Position numbers and translations under genes: made by a program. A stretch of DNA of 64,000 nucleotides, taken from assembly GCA_026129905.1 (NCBI GenBank), contig JAHCHE010000003.1, forward strand, positions 62,001 to 126,000, written 5' to 3'. Source of the stretch: Bryobacteraceae bacterium. GTDB lineage: Bacteria; Acidobacteriota; Terriglobia; Bryobacterales; Bryobacteraceae. The notes beneath the pieces are model-generated. The model worked only from the letters and a program-made list of their open reading frames with translations. It had not been told where the DNA came from and did no database searches. Below are positions 24,199 through 33,176 of this stretch, piece by piece; position 1 is the first letter of the stretch; each line of letters begins with the position of its first letter.

Positions 24199-25740
24199 CT
24201 AGAAGCGGTAGGAGATCCAGCCGCACAGGTACTTCACGTGGCGGCCCGGAGGCGTCTCGTTGAGGAACGGCCCGGTCACGAACTGGGCGTGGTGCACGCT
24301 CAGCATGACGTGGTTGTTCACGATCCAGAAGAGTTCAATCTGCGGCTGCGCCCCGATGAACCGCGCATCGCTCAGCCGGCCCGTCCGCAGGGGAAAGCCG
24401 GGAATCGCGTAAATTCCGTCCCGGAGGCTGGTTCGCCAGAAGAAATAGAACTCCGCGTTGATCATCATTCCGGGCTTCAGATTCAGCGTCATGATCGGCC
24501 GGAGGCCCATGATGTTCATCGGACCGTTCTGGGCGATCTGGCCGAAATAGTGGCCGTCGGGATAGGGCGCGAAGAACGTTTGCAGGTTCGGATCGTTCGG
24601 ATCCTTGTCGCCGCTGGTGATGCCCGCGTTCACGCCAAGCCGCGGCTGCCACTTTGTCGCTTGAAAAGTGTGGCCGCCGCCGGCGCCGACCGTCCAGGCG
24701 CGGATGTTGCCCGGCCCCCAGCGGCCAAACTGAAACGCGGTATCGACGTCGTAGTCCCACGGACGCTCGCGCTGACGCTGCCACATGCGAGCGCCGACCG
24801 TGTGGCGCATTTCGGAGCCGAATCCCTGATCGTAGGCGGTGAACTTGCGGCGAAGTCCCAGATAGTACAGGTCGACATTGCCGCGGTTGACGAACGGCAC
24901 GGAGGACGCCCTGCCCGTGCTGTAGACGCCCCAAAACGTCTGGGTGTGGTCCCGTCTGTCCTCGAAGATTCCCGGAAGCGTGTCGACAGGTCTCACGGCA
25001 AATCCGTCGACCCGCCATCCCCGAAAGTTCGAAATCAGCCGGAGCCCGTCGAAGGAGAGGCGAACATTCGGTCCCTCGCGGATCGAAACCAGGCGTCCGC
25101 TGCCATAATTCATCTCCTGCCGTCCGACGCGCAGGGTGAGCGGGTGCCGGAAGGCGCCCTTTTTTGGAATCAGGTTGATGTCCACCCAGGCCTGATTGAC
25201 GTCCAGTTTGTCCTCGTCGATCATCGGCCGGGGCTGTCCCTCGCGCCCGATGACCAGGCCGCTCTTGAGCTGGCCGAAGACGCGGAACCGGTCGCCCAAA
25301 TGCCAGTCGGAGTGAAACATGTACCGCTGGAGAAGATAACCGGTATCGTCCGGCGGCAGCATCCCCCACACTTCGTTGCGGTAGACTTCGTAAAACTGCC
25401 GCGTCTCCGCGCCCAGCGTGAGATACCAGCCTTCGCGTTTGCCTAACTGGATGTACTTAAGCGGATCCCAGAAGTCGGTGCGCATGCTGGGATCTCTGAG
25501 GAAGCTCCAGTCCTCCTCTTCGCGAAGCATCTCCAGCGGACGCATAAAAGGCATGGGTTGCTTCGCGAAGTCGGCGGCCACGACTTCGCGCTGGGTCTGT
25601 TCCTGCGCGGAAGCGGAGACTGAACAGAAGAAAAGAAGAAGTGGGATCGCCAGGACATATAGAGTCCCGGCGATCCGCCCATTCCAGAAGGCGCGCCGGC
25701 CCACGGCCCCGAGTGCGCACCTCCCGTGCAAGAGCCGCAT
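24199..25740 (-). CDS. Alginate-export-type outer membrane beta-barrel
   Basis: 513 residues from ATG 25740 (GGGAGGA seven nt upstream). Signal peptide with cleavage after VSASAQ. The mature protein is rich in alternating aromatic beta strands (WYLTLGAETRQFYEVYRN, FRVFGQLKSGLVIGREG, LTLRVGRQEMNYGSGRLVS), with the FGRQ/EMNYG feature of the alginate_exp porin family, and ends in an aromatic C-terminus (YLCGWISYRF) for Bam recognition. Likely an outer-membrane channel for an anionic or organic solute. Last gene of the minus-strand VOC-SRPBCC-NTF2 cluster. Confidence 0.85.
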   Translation of the reverse strand: MRLLHGRCALGAVGRRAFWNGRIAGTLYVLAIPLLLFFCSVSASAQEQTQREVVAADFAKQPMPFMRPLEMLREEEDWSFLRDPSMRTDFWDPLKYIQLGKREGWYLTLGAETRQFYEVYRNEVWGMLPPDDTGYLLQRYMFHSDWHLGDRFRVFGQLKSGLVIGREGQPRPMIDEDKLDVNQAWVDINLIPKKGAFRHPLTLRVGRQEMNYGSGRLVSIREGPNVRLSFDGLRLISNFRGWRVDGFAVRPVDTLPGIFEDRRDHTQTFWGVYSTGRASSVPFVNRGNVDLYYLGLRRKFTAYDQGFGSEMRHTVGARMWQRQRERPWDYDVDTAFQFGRWGPGNIRAWTVGAGGGHTFQATKWQPRLGVNAGITSGDKDPNDPNLQTFFAPYPDGHYFGQIAQNGPMNIMGLRPIMTLNLKPGMMINAEFYFFWRTSLRDGIYAIPGFPLRTGRLSDARFIGAQPQIELFWIVNNHVMLSVHHAQFVTGPFLNETPPGRHVKYLCGWISYRF

Positions 25741-25779
25741 GCGGCATCCTCCCGGATTGGTCAACGCCAGGTCTTTCAG

Positions 25780-26184
25780 TTAGTCGGCGAACACCGGCGA
25801 GATATCCATGAAAATGCGCAGTTCCTGGACCTTGCCGTTCTTGATACGGACCGTGTCGGCGCAGGGGAGCGTGTGCACCCGCCCGTCCTTGCGCGTGTAG
25901 GTGACCGTCATCTCCACGACGGCGGTTTCCGAATCGATCTCCCAGATGTTCTCGACATTGTGGACACAGGCCGCCACTTTCTCCAGGAACGTGCCCGAGG
26001 AGTTGATGATCCCCTGGGGTCCGTACGAAATCGGGAAGTTGCTGAATTGATAGACGGCGTCGTCGTTGAAGTACTTCACGAAGTTCTCGACCTGCATCGA
26101 TTCCCCCGCCAGGAACATCCGGCGGATGATGTCCGTGTTCGTGCCGGGAACGTATTGCGTCTTGGCCGTTGCTTCCGTTGCCAT
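25780..26184 (-). CDS. NTF2/SnoaL-like protein A
   Basis: 134 residues from ATG 26184 with AAGGAGGG. Core features: a helix with FVKYFNDDAVYQFSNFPISYGPQGI, then WEIDSETAVVEMTVTYTRKDGRVHTLPCADTVRIKNGKVQELRIFMD, the curved NTF2-like sheet. The conserved Asp in YFNDDAVY matches the SnoaL acid. It lies 53 bp after its paralogue at 26238. Substrate unknown. Confidence 0.82.
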   Translation of the reverse strand: MATEATAKTQYVPGTNTDIIRRMFLAGESMQVENFVKYFNDDAVYQFSNFPISYGPQGIINSSGTFLEKVAACVHNVENIWEIDSETAVVEMTVTYTRKDGRVHTLPCADTVRIKNGKVQELRIFMDISPVFAD

Positions 26185-26237
26185 GTTCTCTCTTTTTCCC
26201 TCCTTGAAATCTTTCGCCAGCGTGCGGCAGCGAACCC

Positions 26238-26636
26238 CTAGAACTGCACGCCCACGCGCGACGCGTCCGGATAGACGCGCCATTCCTTGATCAAGCCGTT
26301 CTCATCGAAGCGGTAGACGTCGCAGCACGGCACGGTGACCGGCCTGTTCTCGCCGATGACGTTATAGTTGGCGTCCATCTCGACGATGACAACGTTGCCG
26401 ATCTCGAAGATGCCGCGCACATCGTGGCTGGTGAACTCGAGTTTCGTGTAGATGTGCGCCAGCAAGTCGCGGCACGCCTCGACGCCGTGGAGCGGCTCGG
26501 CGGCGCCCACCTTGTAGAAAAGGTCCTTGCGGAAGTAGGGCATGAACTCGTCCCACTTCTTCGCCATCAGAACTTCAACCATCTTGCCGACTTTCTCGGC
26601 AAGCGGTTGCGCCGCTTGTTGCGTTGCTTGTGACAT
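26238..26636 (-). CDS. NTF2/SnoaL-like protein B
   Basis: 132 residues with GGGAGGG before the ATG. It has the helix KWDEFMPYFRKDLFYKVGAAEPLHG and the sheet region VIVEMDANYNVIGENRPVTVPCCDVYRFDENGLIKEWRVYPD. It shares the fold and position pattern with protein A but little sequence, so they may form a heteromer or act on successive intermediates. It follows the SRPBCC gene by 58 bp. Confidence 0.82.
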   Translation of the reverse strand: MSQATQQAAQPLAEKVGKMVEVLMAKKWDEFMPYFRKDLFYKVGAAEPLHGVEACRDLLAHIYTKLEFTSHDVRGIFEIGNVVIVEMDANYNVIGENRPVTVPCCDVYRFDENGLIKEWRVYPDASRVGVQF

Positions 26637-26694
26637 AATCCCTCCCAGACTTACTAAAAGAGTGTTGTTGTGGACCGCCCGGATCGAGGCCGGA

Positions 26695-27165
26695 CTACGC
26701 TTTCGCCCCTTGCGCGGACTCGTTTTCCAGTATGTGCTTCATGTGAAGCACCGCCTTGGCCACGGCTTCCGGCTGGGACGCCGTCCTGAACCAGGCGGCG
26801 TCCGGATGCTCGTCCGCCTCCGGCGTCTTCGGCTTCACGTCCATCGTATAGGTCACCAGGGGAAGCCCGCCCGATTCGCCCGCGCCGGGCGAAACCTGGT
26901 TTCGCAGATAGCCCTCATAGAGCGGGTGGTCCACCAGCGTGAAGGTCACCGTGCCGGCCGTTTCGTCGAACTTCACCCGTTCCACCATGTGCATGGCGGC
27001 CGTGCGGATTTCGCGCAGAATACCGTCCGGGTACTCCTCGTGGATTTTGTAGTCGAGCACCTCGTAAGGAATGTAGCGGTGCGGACGGCGCGCTTTGTCC
27101 AGAAAGGCTTCCCAGATCCTTTCCCGAGATGCATTAATCGGCGTCGTATAGGTGCCAAACGGCAT
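26695..27165 (-). CDS. SRPBCC-fold protein, AtaL/DUF1857-like
   Basis: 156 residues from ATG 27165 preceded by GGGAGGG. The SRPBCC opening TTPINASRERIWEAFLDKARRPHRYIPYEV and the closing helix AVAKAVLHMKHILENES, separated by strands such as VKFDETAGTVTFTLVDHPLYEGYLRNQV, match AtaL/DUF1857-type proteins, which bind aromatic or polyketide-like ligands. It sits 16 bp after the VOC gene. Function inferred by fold only. Confidence 0.75.
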   Translation of the reverse strand: MPFGTYTTPINASRERIWEAFLDKARRPHRYIPYEVLDYKIHEEYPDGILREIRTAAMHMVERVKFDETAGTVTFTLVDHPLYEGYLRNQVSPGAGESGGLPLVTYTMDVKPKTPEADEHPDAAWFRTASQPEAVAKAVLHMKHILENESAQGAKA

Positions 27166-27181
27166 GTCGTGATTCCCTCCC

Positions 27182-28009
27182 CTAGACTGATTCCTTGACT
27201 TTCGGAGCCCTCGCTCTTGGGGCTTCGAACTCCGTCCCGTTCGCCTCGTTGTACTGTCCACGGGCGCGATCGAAATGGATTTTCGCCTTGCGCGTCACCT
27301 GGTTGAATTCCAGTTGCTCGCCGTTCGGTCCCTTGCAGTAGAAGAGGGACCAGCCCTGGAAGTCGCCGAATTCGGAATCGGAATAGCCTTCGACGAAGTA
27401 GTCCGGATCGTTCCAGAACTTGTTCGCGGCGTACTTAGCGGGCAGCGCCAGCCGTTCCTCATGCGACCGGACATGCACGACGTGGTTGCAGACGACATTG
27501 GTAATGCCGCGGCGCCGGCATTCCTCTTCCAGGTTCTTGGCGAAGGCGTTGAGGTCGACATCGTCCTTGACGTGAAACGAGATGTGCGACGCGTTGCCGT
27601 GCCCCACGCCCGACGGCAGCTTGGCAAAGAGGTTCGGAGCGTTCTCATCGAGGCGGGCATCGCGGAAATGGAGCAGCTCGACGCAGGTGTTGCCGAACGA
27701 GATGAAGCACACGTCGAGAGCGTCCCGGCTTCCGTCGAGAAGGTCGGGTACGCCCAACGACCGCGCGCTGACCGCTTGCTGAAGCGCGTCGATTTCCTCC
27801 TTCTGAAACAGCGTGTTGTGCAGTACGCTGCCGTAGAAGCCGCTTCCCTTCAGGGCGACCTTCCCGCCGAGCACCTCGCAGTAGAATTCCAGCGACTTGG
27901 CCATGTCGTCTACTGTGACTCCGACGTGCTGGACGCCCTGCAACATGCGGCCCAACCCGTTGGCCGACTGTTCATCCGAGATGTTTGATGCGTTATCGTG
28001 CTGTTTCAT
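27182..28009 (-). CDS. VOC-superfamily (glyoxalase/dioxygenase) protein
   Basis: 275 residues. VOC module one starts LQGVQHVGVTVDDMAKSLEFYCEVLGGKVALKG, with the metal His in QHVGV. A second module from about 120 has HISFHVKDDVDLNAFAKNLEEECRRRG and ends WSLFYCKGPNGEQLEFNQV, in which the Glu of QLEF is the usual metal ligand. Likely a metal-dependent dioxygenase, isomerase or lyase. First gene of the minus-strand cluster leading to SRPBCC, two NTF2-like proteins and the porin. Confidence 0.85.
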   Translation of the reverse strand: MKQHDNASNISDEQSANGLGRMLQGVQHVGVTVDDMAKSLEFYCEVLGGKVALKGSGFYGSVLHNTLFQKEEIDALQQAVSARSLGVPDLLDGSRDALDVCFISFGNTCVELLHFRDARLDENAPNLFAKLPSGVGHGNASHISFHVKDDVDLNAFAKNLEEECRRRGITNVVCNHVVHVRSHEERLALPAKYAANKFWNDPDYFVEGYSDSEFGDFQGWSLFYCKGPNGEQLEFNQVTRKAKIHFDRARGQYNEANGTEFEAPRARAPKVKESV

Positions 28010-28426
28010 CCGTCAGTTAACTCCCGTGCCTGAGGCGCTACGCGGAGAGACATCCGTGGGTTCGCGCAAAGGGAGTCCCCGCCCTGCTGCGCGCGGGGAC
28101 CACTCCTCGAAGTTTCTTTGTCCCGCTCCGCTGAGCGCGTCCGCTCGCCCGCAGGCAGTCGCCTTGGTGTCCGCCCGCGCTTCCACGCGTCAGACGATGG
28201 CGCCGAAACGCCGGGCCGATGAGAGTACACACTACTCCACCGGCGACAGCGAGAACGCGACGAGTTCGCCCAGCCCCTCCTCTCCGTACCCTAAGAGCAT
28301 ACAGCAATTGTCCGGGTTTGCCAAGAGCCAATCCGTAATGTTTATGGTGACAGTTGGCCGCAGCTTCGTTTCAGGCTGCGCCGCGACCGGCCAGTCGCGA
28401 TACAATAGGCGGCAACGCGCCATTTC
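28010..28426. other. Divergent intergenic region with GC-rich hairpin
   Basis: 417 bp without a supported gene, between the divergent VOC and CHASE2-cyclase operons. An imperfect hairpin, GGAGTCCCCGC against GCGGGGACCACTCC (28072-28106), lies in the 5' leader region of the VOC operon. A TACAAT at about 28402-28407, 20-25 bp before ATG 28427, is a possible -10 for the cyclase; no good -35 is seen. Confidence 0.5.
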
Positions 28427-30277
28427 ATGGGAATCGGTAGAAAGTGGAAGAATACCCTTGTCTACACGGGTATCGCGGCGGGCAGCGTCGCGATCGCGCT
28501 GCTGCTGGGCGGTCTCCGTTTCTTCCAGCAAGTGCATCTCAAGGCGTACGATGGGCATTTCGTGGTGCGTGGGCAGACGCCGACGTCCGACGTCGTGCTA
28601 CTCACGATCGATCAGAAGGCGTTGGACAAGTTCGAGGAACTCCAGCTTTTCTGGCACCCCTATTTCGCGGAGGCAATCCGCGCCGCCGCCGACGGGGGCG
28701 CCAAAGCGATGGGCATCGACGTGACGTTCGCCGTTCCGGTTTCCAAGTGGGAGCCCGAGCACGACCGGCTGCTGGCCGAAGCGGTGGCCGAGACCGTGCC
28801 GCGTATGCCCGTCATCTGCGGCTATATCCCCGCCATCATGACGCGCCAGCAGGAATGGCCGATTCCGGTGAACATGATCGCGGCGGCGCTGGGCATGTCG
28901 GCTTTCGTCAACCTGACGGTGGATTCCGACGATTTCGTCCGCCGGCAGGAGTTGATCGAAGCGCGGGTTCCCGACGGCAACGCGGTCCCGGTCCGGTCCC
29001 TGTCGCTCCGGGTGGCGGAAACGTTTCTAGGAACGGACGCCGAGTTCGACGGGACCACCCTGAGCTTGCAGGGCCGCCGGATTCCGATCGGCCCCGATCG
29101 CGCCATCACCATCAACTACGCCGGACCGCCCGGGACATTTCCGCGCGTGTCGCTGTGGGACTTCCTGGAAGCGGCGCGCGCCGGCCGCCAGGACCAACTG
29201 CGCCAATGGGTGGAAGGCAAGGCGGTCCTGCTTGGCCCCGACACCCTCGCGGATACCGACCGTCACGCGACGCCGTTCTACACCGCGTTCGGCGGACCGC
29301 GCTGGACGACGGCCGGCGTTGAAATCCACGCCAGCACGCTGCAAACGATCCTGACCGGGCGGTTTCTCAAGCGCGTCCCGGAGTGGGGCCGCATCCTGAG
29401 CCTGACCGCCGCGGTCGGCGGTACGGTGGCTCTGGTCGCCACCCTGAGCGCGGCCTCGGCGGGGTTGTGGGTAACCGTCCTTTTCGCCGGCGTGCTCGTC
29501 GCGACGCACCTGCTGTTCCGGTTCGGGTGGCTGCTTTCCACCTCGGAGTTGCTGCTGGGCTGCGCGTTTGGCGTTCTGTTCGCGGTGGTCTATCGATTCC
29601 TGACCGCGCATACGCGGGGGGAATTTCTGCACCGCGCGGTGAGCCTCTTTGTGGGACGGCACCTGGCCGTCTCGCTCGACGAGACGCAATCCATCTCGCT
29701 ATCCGCGAAACACGCTTTCGTTACGATTCTGTTCTCCGACATACGCGGTTTCACCGCGTTCTCCGAATCCAAAGATCCGCAGGTGGTCGTCGGGCTGCTG
29801 AACGAATACCTCGACAACATGGTGAAAATCATCATGAGTTATCGCGGCAATGTCAACAAGTTCCTCGGGGATGGCATCCTGGTGATCTTCTCCGACGAAG
29901 ACGGCTCGACGCCGGGCGATCATCCGCTGCGCGCGGTACGGTGCGGCATCGAGATGTGCCAGGCGCAAAGCGACTTCAAGACCGGCGTGGGAATCCACAG
30001 CGGCCTGGTGGTCATCGGCAACGTTGGGTCGGCGGCGCGCATGGAATTCACGGTATTGGGCGATACGGTCAATCTCGCGTCCCGGATCGAAAGCATGAAC
30101 AAGGAACAAGGGACGCGTCTGCTGATGAGCGAGGGGACGCAAGCGCTGCTCGATGGCGAGGTGGATACCACGCACCTTGGCGCGGTTGCTGTCCGCGGCC
30201 ACACCAGCAAACTGAACATCTACACCGCAACGGCGTTGCTGGGAGAGAAGGCGGAAGCCGCACGGAAGACGGTATGA
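28427..30277 (+). CDS. CHASE2-domain adenylate cyclase
   Basis: 616 residues. A TM helix (about 13-31) is followed by a periplasmic CHASE2 sensor (about 35-310, with VVLLTIDQKALDKF and MGIDVTFAVPV), three TM helices (about 318-395) and a class III cyclase domain (about 425-600). The metal aspartates are in LFSDIRGFTAFSE and KFLGDG; the Lys in VNKF and the Asp in GDTVNLASRIE indicate ATP specificity. Its stop overlaps the start of the caspase gene (ATGA), a strict translational coupling. CHASE2 cyclases are known to co-occur with FecR-domain proteins; the neighbour fits that pattern. Confidence 0.94.
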   Translation: MGIGRKWKNTLVYTGIAAGSVAIALLLGGLRFFQQVHLKAYDGHFVVRGQTPTSDVVLLTIDQKALDKFEELQLFWHPYFAEAIRAAADGGAKAMGIDVTFAVPVSKWEPEHDRLLAEAVAETVPRMPVICGYIPAIMTRQQEWPIPVNMIAAALGMSAFVNLTVDSDDFVRRQELIEARVPDGNAVPVRSLSLRVAETFLGTDAEFDGTTLSLQGRRIPIGPDRAITINYAGPPGTFPRVSLWDFLEAARAGRQDQLRQWVEGKAVLLGPDTLADTDRHATPFYTAFGGPRWTTAGVEIHASTLQTILTGRFLKRVPEWGRILSLTAAVGGTVALVATLSAASAGLWVTVLFAGVLVATHLLFRFGWLLSTSELLLGCAFGVLFAVVYRFLTAHTRGEFLHRAVSLFVGRHLAVSLDETQSISLSAKHAFVTILFSDIRGFTAFSESKDPQVVVGLLNEYLDNMVKIIMSYRGNVNKFLGDGILVIFSDEDGSTPGDHPLRAVRCGIEMCQAQSDFKTGVGIHSGLVVIGNVGSAARMEFTVLGDTVNLASRIESMNKEQGTRLLMSEGTQALLDGEVDTTHLGAVAVRGHTSKLNIYTATALLGEKAEAARKTV

Positions 30278-33048
30278 TTTCCCGCTTGACAATTGTGGCG
30301 CTATCGGCCGCGATACTGGCGGCGCAGCCGAAAAAAGAGGAGCCCGTCGGGGTGGTTCTGGCGGCCGCCGGAGCGCAACTGCTCCGAATGAACACGGCCA
30401 CGCCGTTGAATGCCCGAACGGGCGATATGCTGTTCGCCGGCGACGGCCTGAAGACGGCGACGGGGGCGGCAACGTTCCTCTACTGTCCGGCCAGCGCTTC
30501 GCAGACGCTGGAGGCCAACGGCGAGGTTGTTCTCGAAGCGAAGCAGGTCCGCGTGAAATCGGGCAAATTGGGGCCATCAAAGCCGGTCGGGTCGTGCGTA
30601 TTGCCGCAGATGGTACGCGTGAACGCCGCAAGCCAGCAGCACTACGGCGTCAGCCTGGTGCGCGCCCTGAACAAGCCGGCGGAACCGGAGCTTACTCCGG
30701 AGAGCGCCTATCCAGGCGAGGCGAAGGCGGAACTCTCCAAGGTGGATCCGGGCGACCCGCAGGCGGCCGCTCTGGCCCGCGCCGCTATTTTCGAGAAATA
30801 CAACCTGGTTACGAACGCCCTTGCCGAGTACCGCCGGATCGCTTCCGAATGGCCGGAAGCGGTATGGGTTAAAGGCAAGATTTTCGAGATGGAGGAGGCG
30901 AACGCGGCTGCCGAGACCAAGGCCGCCGAATCGCAAATCGAAGGCGGCCAGACCTTTGCGGTGCTGATCGGGGTGTCGAAATACCAGAAGCTGCCCGAGG
31001 AACTTTGGCTCCAGTTCGCCGACTCCGACGCCACCGTGTTCGACCGGCATCTGCGCAGTCCGAGGGGCGGGGGAGTGCTGCCCGAAAACATGGCCGTGCT
31101 GACGAACGACAAAGCCACCACGGCCGCCGTGCGCAATGCCTTTGAGACGCTGTTGAAAGGACGCGCTGGCAAGAAAGACACGATCATTATCCTCATCGCG
31201 GGGCACGGCACGGTGGAAGCTCCCGGCAGCAAAGCGGCATTCATCCTCACCTATGACAGCGATCCGCAGGATCTCGCGAGCACCGCGCTCCCGATGGCGG
31301 ACATGCAGGATCTGCTGGAGGAGCAGGTGGCCAACGTCGCCCGCGTCGTTCTGTTTGTGGACGTCTGCCGGGCGGGCACAATTGGCACCATCAAGAGCAC
31401 CACGGTGAACTCGAGCGTGGAACGGCTGGCGGAATCCGAAGGCGAAGTTTTCGGGCTGATGGCGAGCCGCCCGAAAGAGCTTTCCTACGAGGGGCCGCAG
31501 TTCGGAGGCGGGCATGGCGCGTTCAGCTACTACCTGCTGAAGGCCCTGGAAGGCGAGGCGGACAAGGACAAGGACGGCATCGTCAATGTCAACGAATTGA
31601 TCGAGTACGTTCGCGACCAGGTGGCGCAGGCGACCGGCGACAAGCAGCATCCTCGCGACTTCGGCACCATGGGCAACGCCGTCCCGCTCTCGTTCCCGAG
31701 CAAGCCCGGCATCGAAACGGCGCACTATATTAAGGTGCTCGATTCGGGCGGAAATCCCGCCCTATTCGCTTCCGGCGCGCCGTTGCTGCCGTCGGCCGAC
31801 GTTGACGAGAAGCCTTTCGCCGATGCGGTCGCCTCGGGCCGTCTCCTGCCGGAGCAGCCGGACAACGCCTTCGACGCTCTGAGTTCTCTCCGGAGCCAGT
31901 TGAGCCCATCGCTCTACCTGAGGCGGGAGAATCAGCTTCGCATCGCGCTCGAGGACCGCGCGCAACAGGTCCTGCTGCGCTACCTCGAAGGAGACGAGAC
32001 GCCGCAGACCAAGGAACAGTTCGCTTCCGCCGCCAAGGATATAGTGGCCGCTACCAGGCTCACGCCGGAGTCTCTCCTGCTCGACGCGCGCCTCTCTTTC
32101 TTCCGGGGGCGTGAAATCCTTTTCGACAAAGAATACAAGCGCGCCGCCGACCTGCTGGAGCGCGCCATCCGGCTCGACCCGATGGGCGCCTACAGCTACA
32201 ATGCGCTCGGCATCGCTTACCTGGAGCAGGGCAATTACGAAGGGGCCGCGCCGGCGTTTCGCGACGCCATCAGCCGCGCGCCGCACTGGGCGTACCCCGT
32301 CCACAACCTGGCGCTGACCTATTTCGAGATGGGAGACTACGCCGCGGCCATTCGCAGCTACCAGCAGGCCATCCGCTTGCGGCCCGGCGACAGCTATCTT
32401 CCGTACAACCTGGGCCTGGTGTATCAGAAACTGAACCGGCGCCGCGAGGCGGAAGCTTCGTACCGCCAGGCGATGACGCTGGCGCCGAATTCCGCGGAGC
32501 CTCTGAACGCGCTGGGCTCGCTGAAGGCGTCCACAGGCAAGTTCGACGAAGCGGAGCGCCTCTACCGGGAAGCGTTGACGAAGGACCCCGAGTTGCTGCC
32601 GGCGCGGCACAACCTGGCGTTGCTGCTTGCGGAACGCAAAGAGCGGCAGGAGGAAGCGATCCGGCTTTGGCGCGCCAACCTCGAGCGGGCGCCCGATCAC
32701 CTTCCTTCCCGGCTTGGCCTGGCCGAACTTCTGGCCCGCCGCGGCGACATTCAGCCGGCGATCGCGGAGTATCGCGCGGTGGCCAGCCAGAAGCCGGATT
32801 ACACCGCGGCCCGCCTGGCCCTTTCGGATTTGCTCGAAAAGAGCGGGGACCGGAACGGCGCGCTCGCGCAGACGCGCGAAGCTCTCGAGCGCCAGGAAGA
32901 CGACCCGGCGATTCTCGAGCGGCTAGGCGACCTCGAGGCGGCCCTGGGCCATCGCGCCGAGGCCAACAAGGCCTACGCCGCGGCCCGCCAGCATACCGAG
33001 GACAAAGGGGCGCGCAAGCGTCTGGAGCGGAAACTGCGGCAGGAATGA
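30274..33048 (+). CDS. FecR-like / caspase (peptidase C14) / TPR protein
   Basis: 924 residues from ATG 30274, four nt inside the cyclase stop; the long upstream extension lies within the cyclase in another frame. After a signal peptide (ILAAQ) comes a FecR-like domain (about 25-115; GDMLFAGDGLKTATGAATFLY). A caspase-fold domain (about 225-465) has the dyad His311 (IAGHGT) and Cys365 (VDVCRAG). A canonical EF-hand loop DKDKDGIVNVNE (430-441) lies near its end. From about 620 to 900, at least six TPR units (for example AYSYNALGIAYLEQGNYEGA) form a scaffold. It is probably exported. The FecR and TPR parts suggest sensing and assembly around a protease, with Ca2+ as a possible trigger. Confidence 0.9.
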   Translation: MISRLTIVALSAAILAAQPKKEEPVGVVLAAAGAQLLRMNTATPLNARTGDMLFAGDGLKTATGAATFLYCPASASQTLEANGEVVLEAKQVRVKSGKLGPSKPVGSCVLPQMVRVNAASQQHYGVSLVRALNKPAEPELTPESAYPGEAKAELSKVDPGDPQAAALARAAIFEKYNLVTNALAEYRRIASEWPEAVWVKGKIFEMEEANAAAETKAAESQIEGGQTFAVLIGVSKYQKLPEELWLQFADSDATVFDRHLRSPRGGGVLPENMAVLTNDKATTAAVRNAFETLLKGRAGKKDTIIILIAGHGTVEAPGSKAAFILTYDSDPQDLASTALPMADMQDLLEEQVANVARVVLFVDVCRAGTIGTIKSTTVNSSVERLAESEGEVFGLMASRPKELSYEGPQFGGGHGAFSYYLLKALEGEADKDKDGIVNVNELIEYVRDQVAQATGDKQHPRDFGTMGNAVPLSFPSKPGIETAHYIKVLDSGGNPALFASGAPLLPSADVDEKPFADAVASGRLLPEQPDNAFDALSSLRSQLSPSLYLRRENQLRIALEDRAQQVLLRYLEGDETPQTKEQFASAAKDIVAATRLTPESLLLDARLSFFRGREILFDKEYKRAADLLERAIRLDPMGAYSYNALGIAYLEQGNYEGAAPAFRDAISRAPHWAYPVHNLALTYFEMGDYAAAIRSYQQAIRLRPGDSYLPYNLGLVYQKLNRRREAEASYRQAMTLAPNSAEPLNALGSLKASTGKFDEAERLYREALTKDPELLPARHNLALLLAERKERQEEAIRLWRANLERAPDHLPSRLGLAELLARRGDIQPAIAEYRAVASQKPDYTAARLALSDLLEKSGDRNGALAQTREALERQEDDPAILERLGDLEAALGHRAEANKAYAAARQHTEDKGARKRLERKLRQE

Positions 33049-33083
33049 CTGACCCGCCGGCGCGCAACGCCGGCCCTCTCCAG

Positions 33084-33106
33084 AAGACGTTTGTTGAACG
33101 TCTTTT
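33084..33106 (+). terminator. Candidate intrinsic terminator after the caspase gene
   Basis: AAGACGTT-TGTTG-AACGTCTT (33084-33104) followed by TT: an 8-bp perfect stem, 5-nt loop, and a short T run (TTTT overlapping the stem end). It lies 36 bp after the stop at 33048. The stem is modest in GC and the T tract short, so efficiency is uncertain. Confidence 0.5.
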
Positions 33107-33127
33107 AAGCCGCTTGGGAACCGGCTT

Positions 33128-33145
33128 GCGAGCGTGGACGCTCGC
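33128..33145. repeat. REP-like palindrome
   Basis: GCGAGCG-TGGA-CGCTCGC, a perfect 7-bp stem with a TGGA loop, followed by CCCAC. It resembles the second hairpin of the doublet at 21931-21964. It lies between converging gene ends. Confidence 0.5.
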
Positions 33146-33176
33146 CCCACCCTCTTGGCAAATGTAGCGGTAGCGC

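Noticed and set aside
29383-30273. Long upstream extension of the caspase ORF
   Set aside because: Lies in another frame of the CHASE2 cyclase, whose cyclase motifs are intact. The start at 30274 overlaps the cyclase stop.
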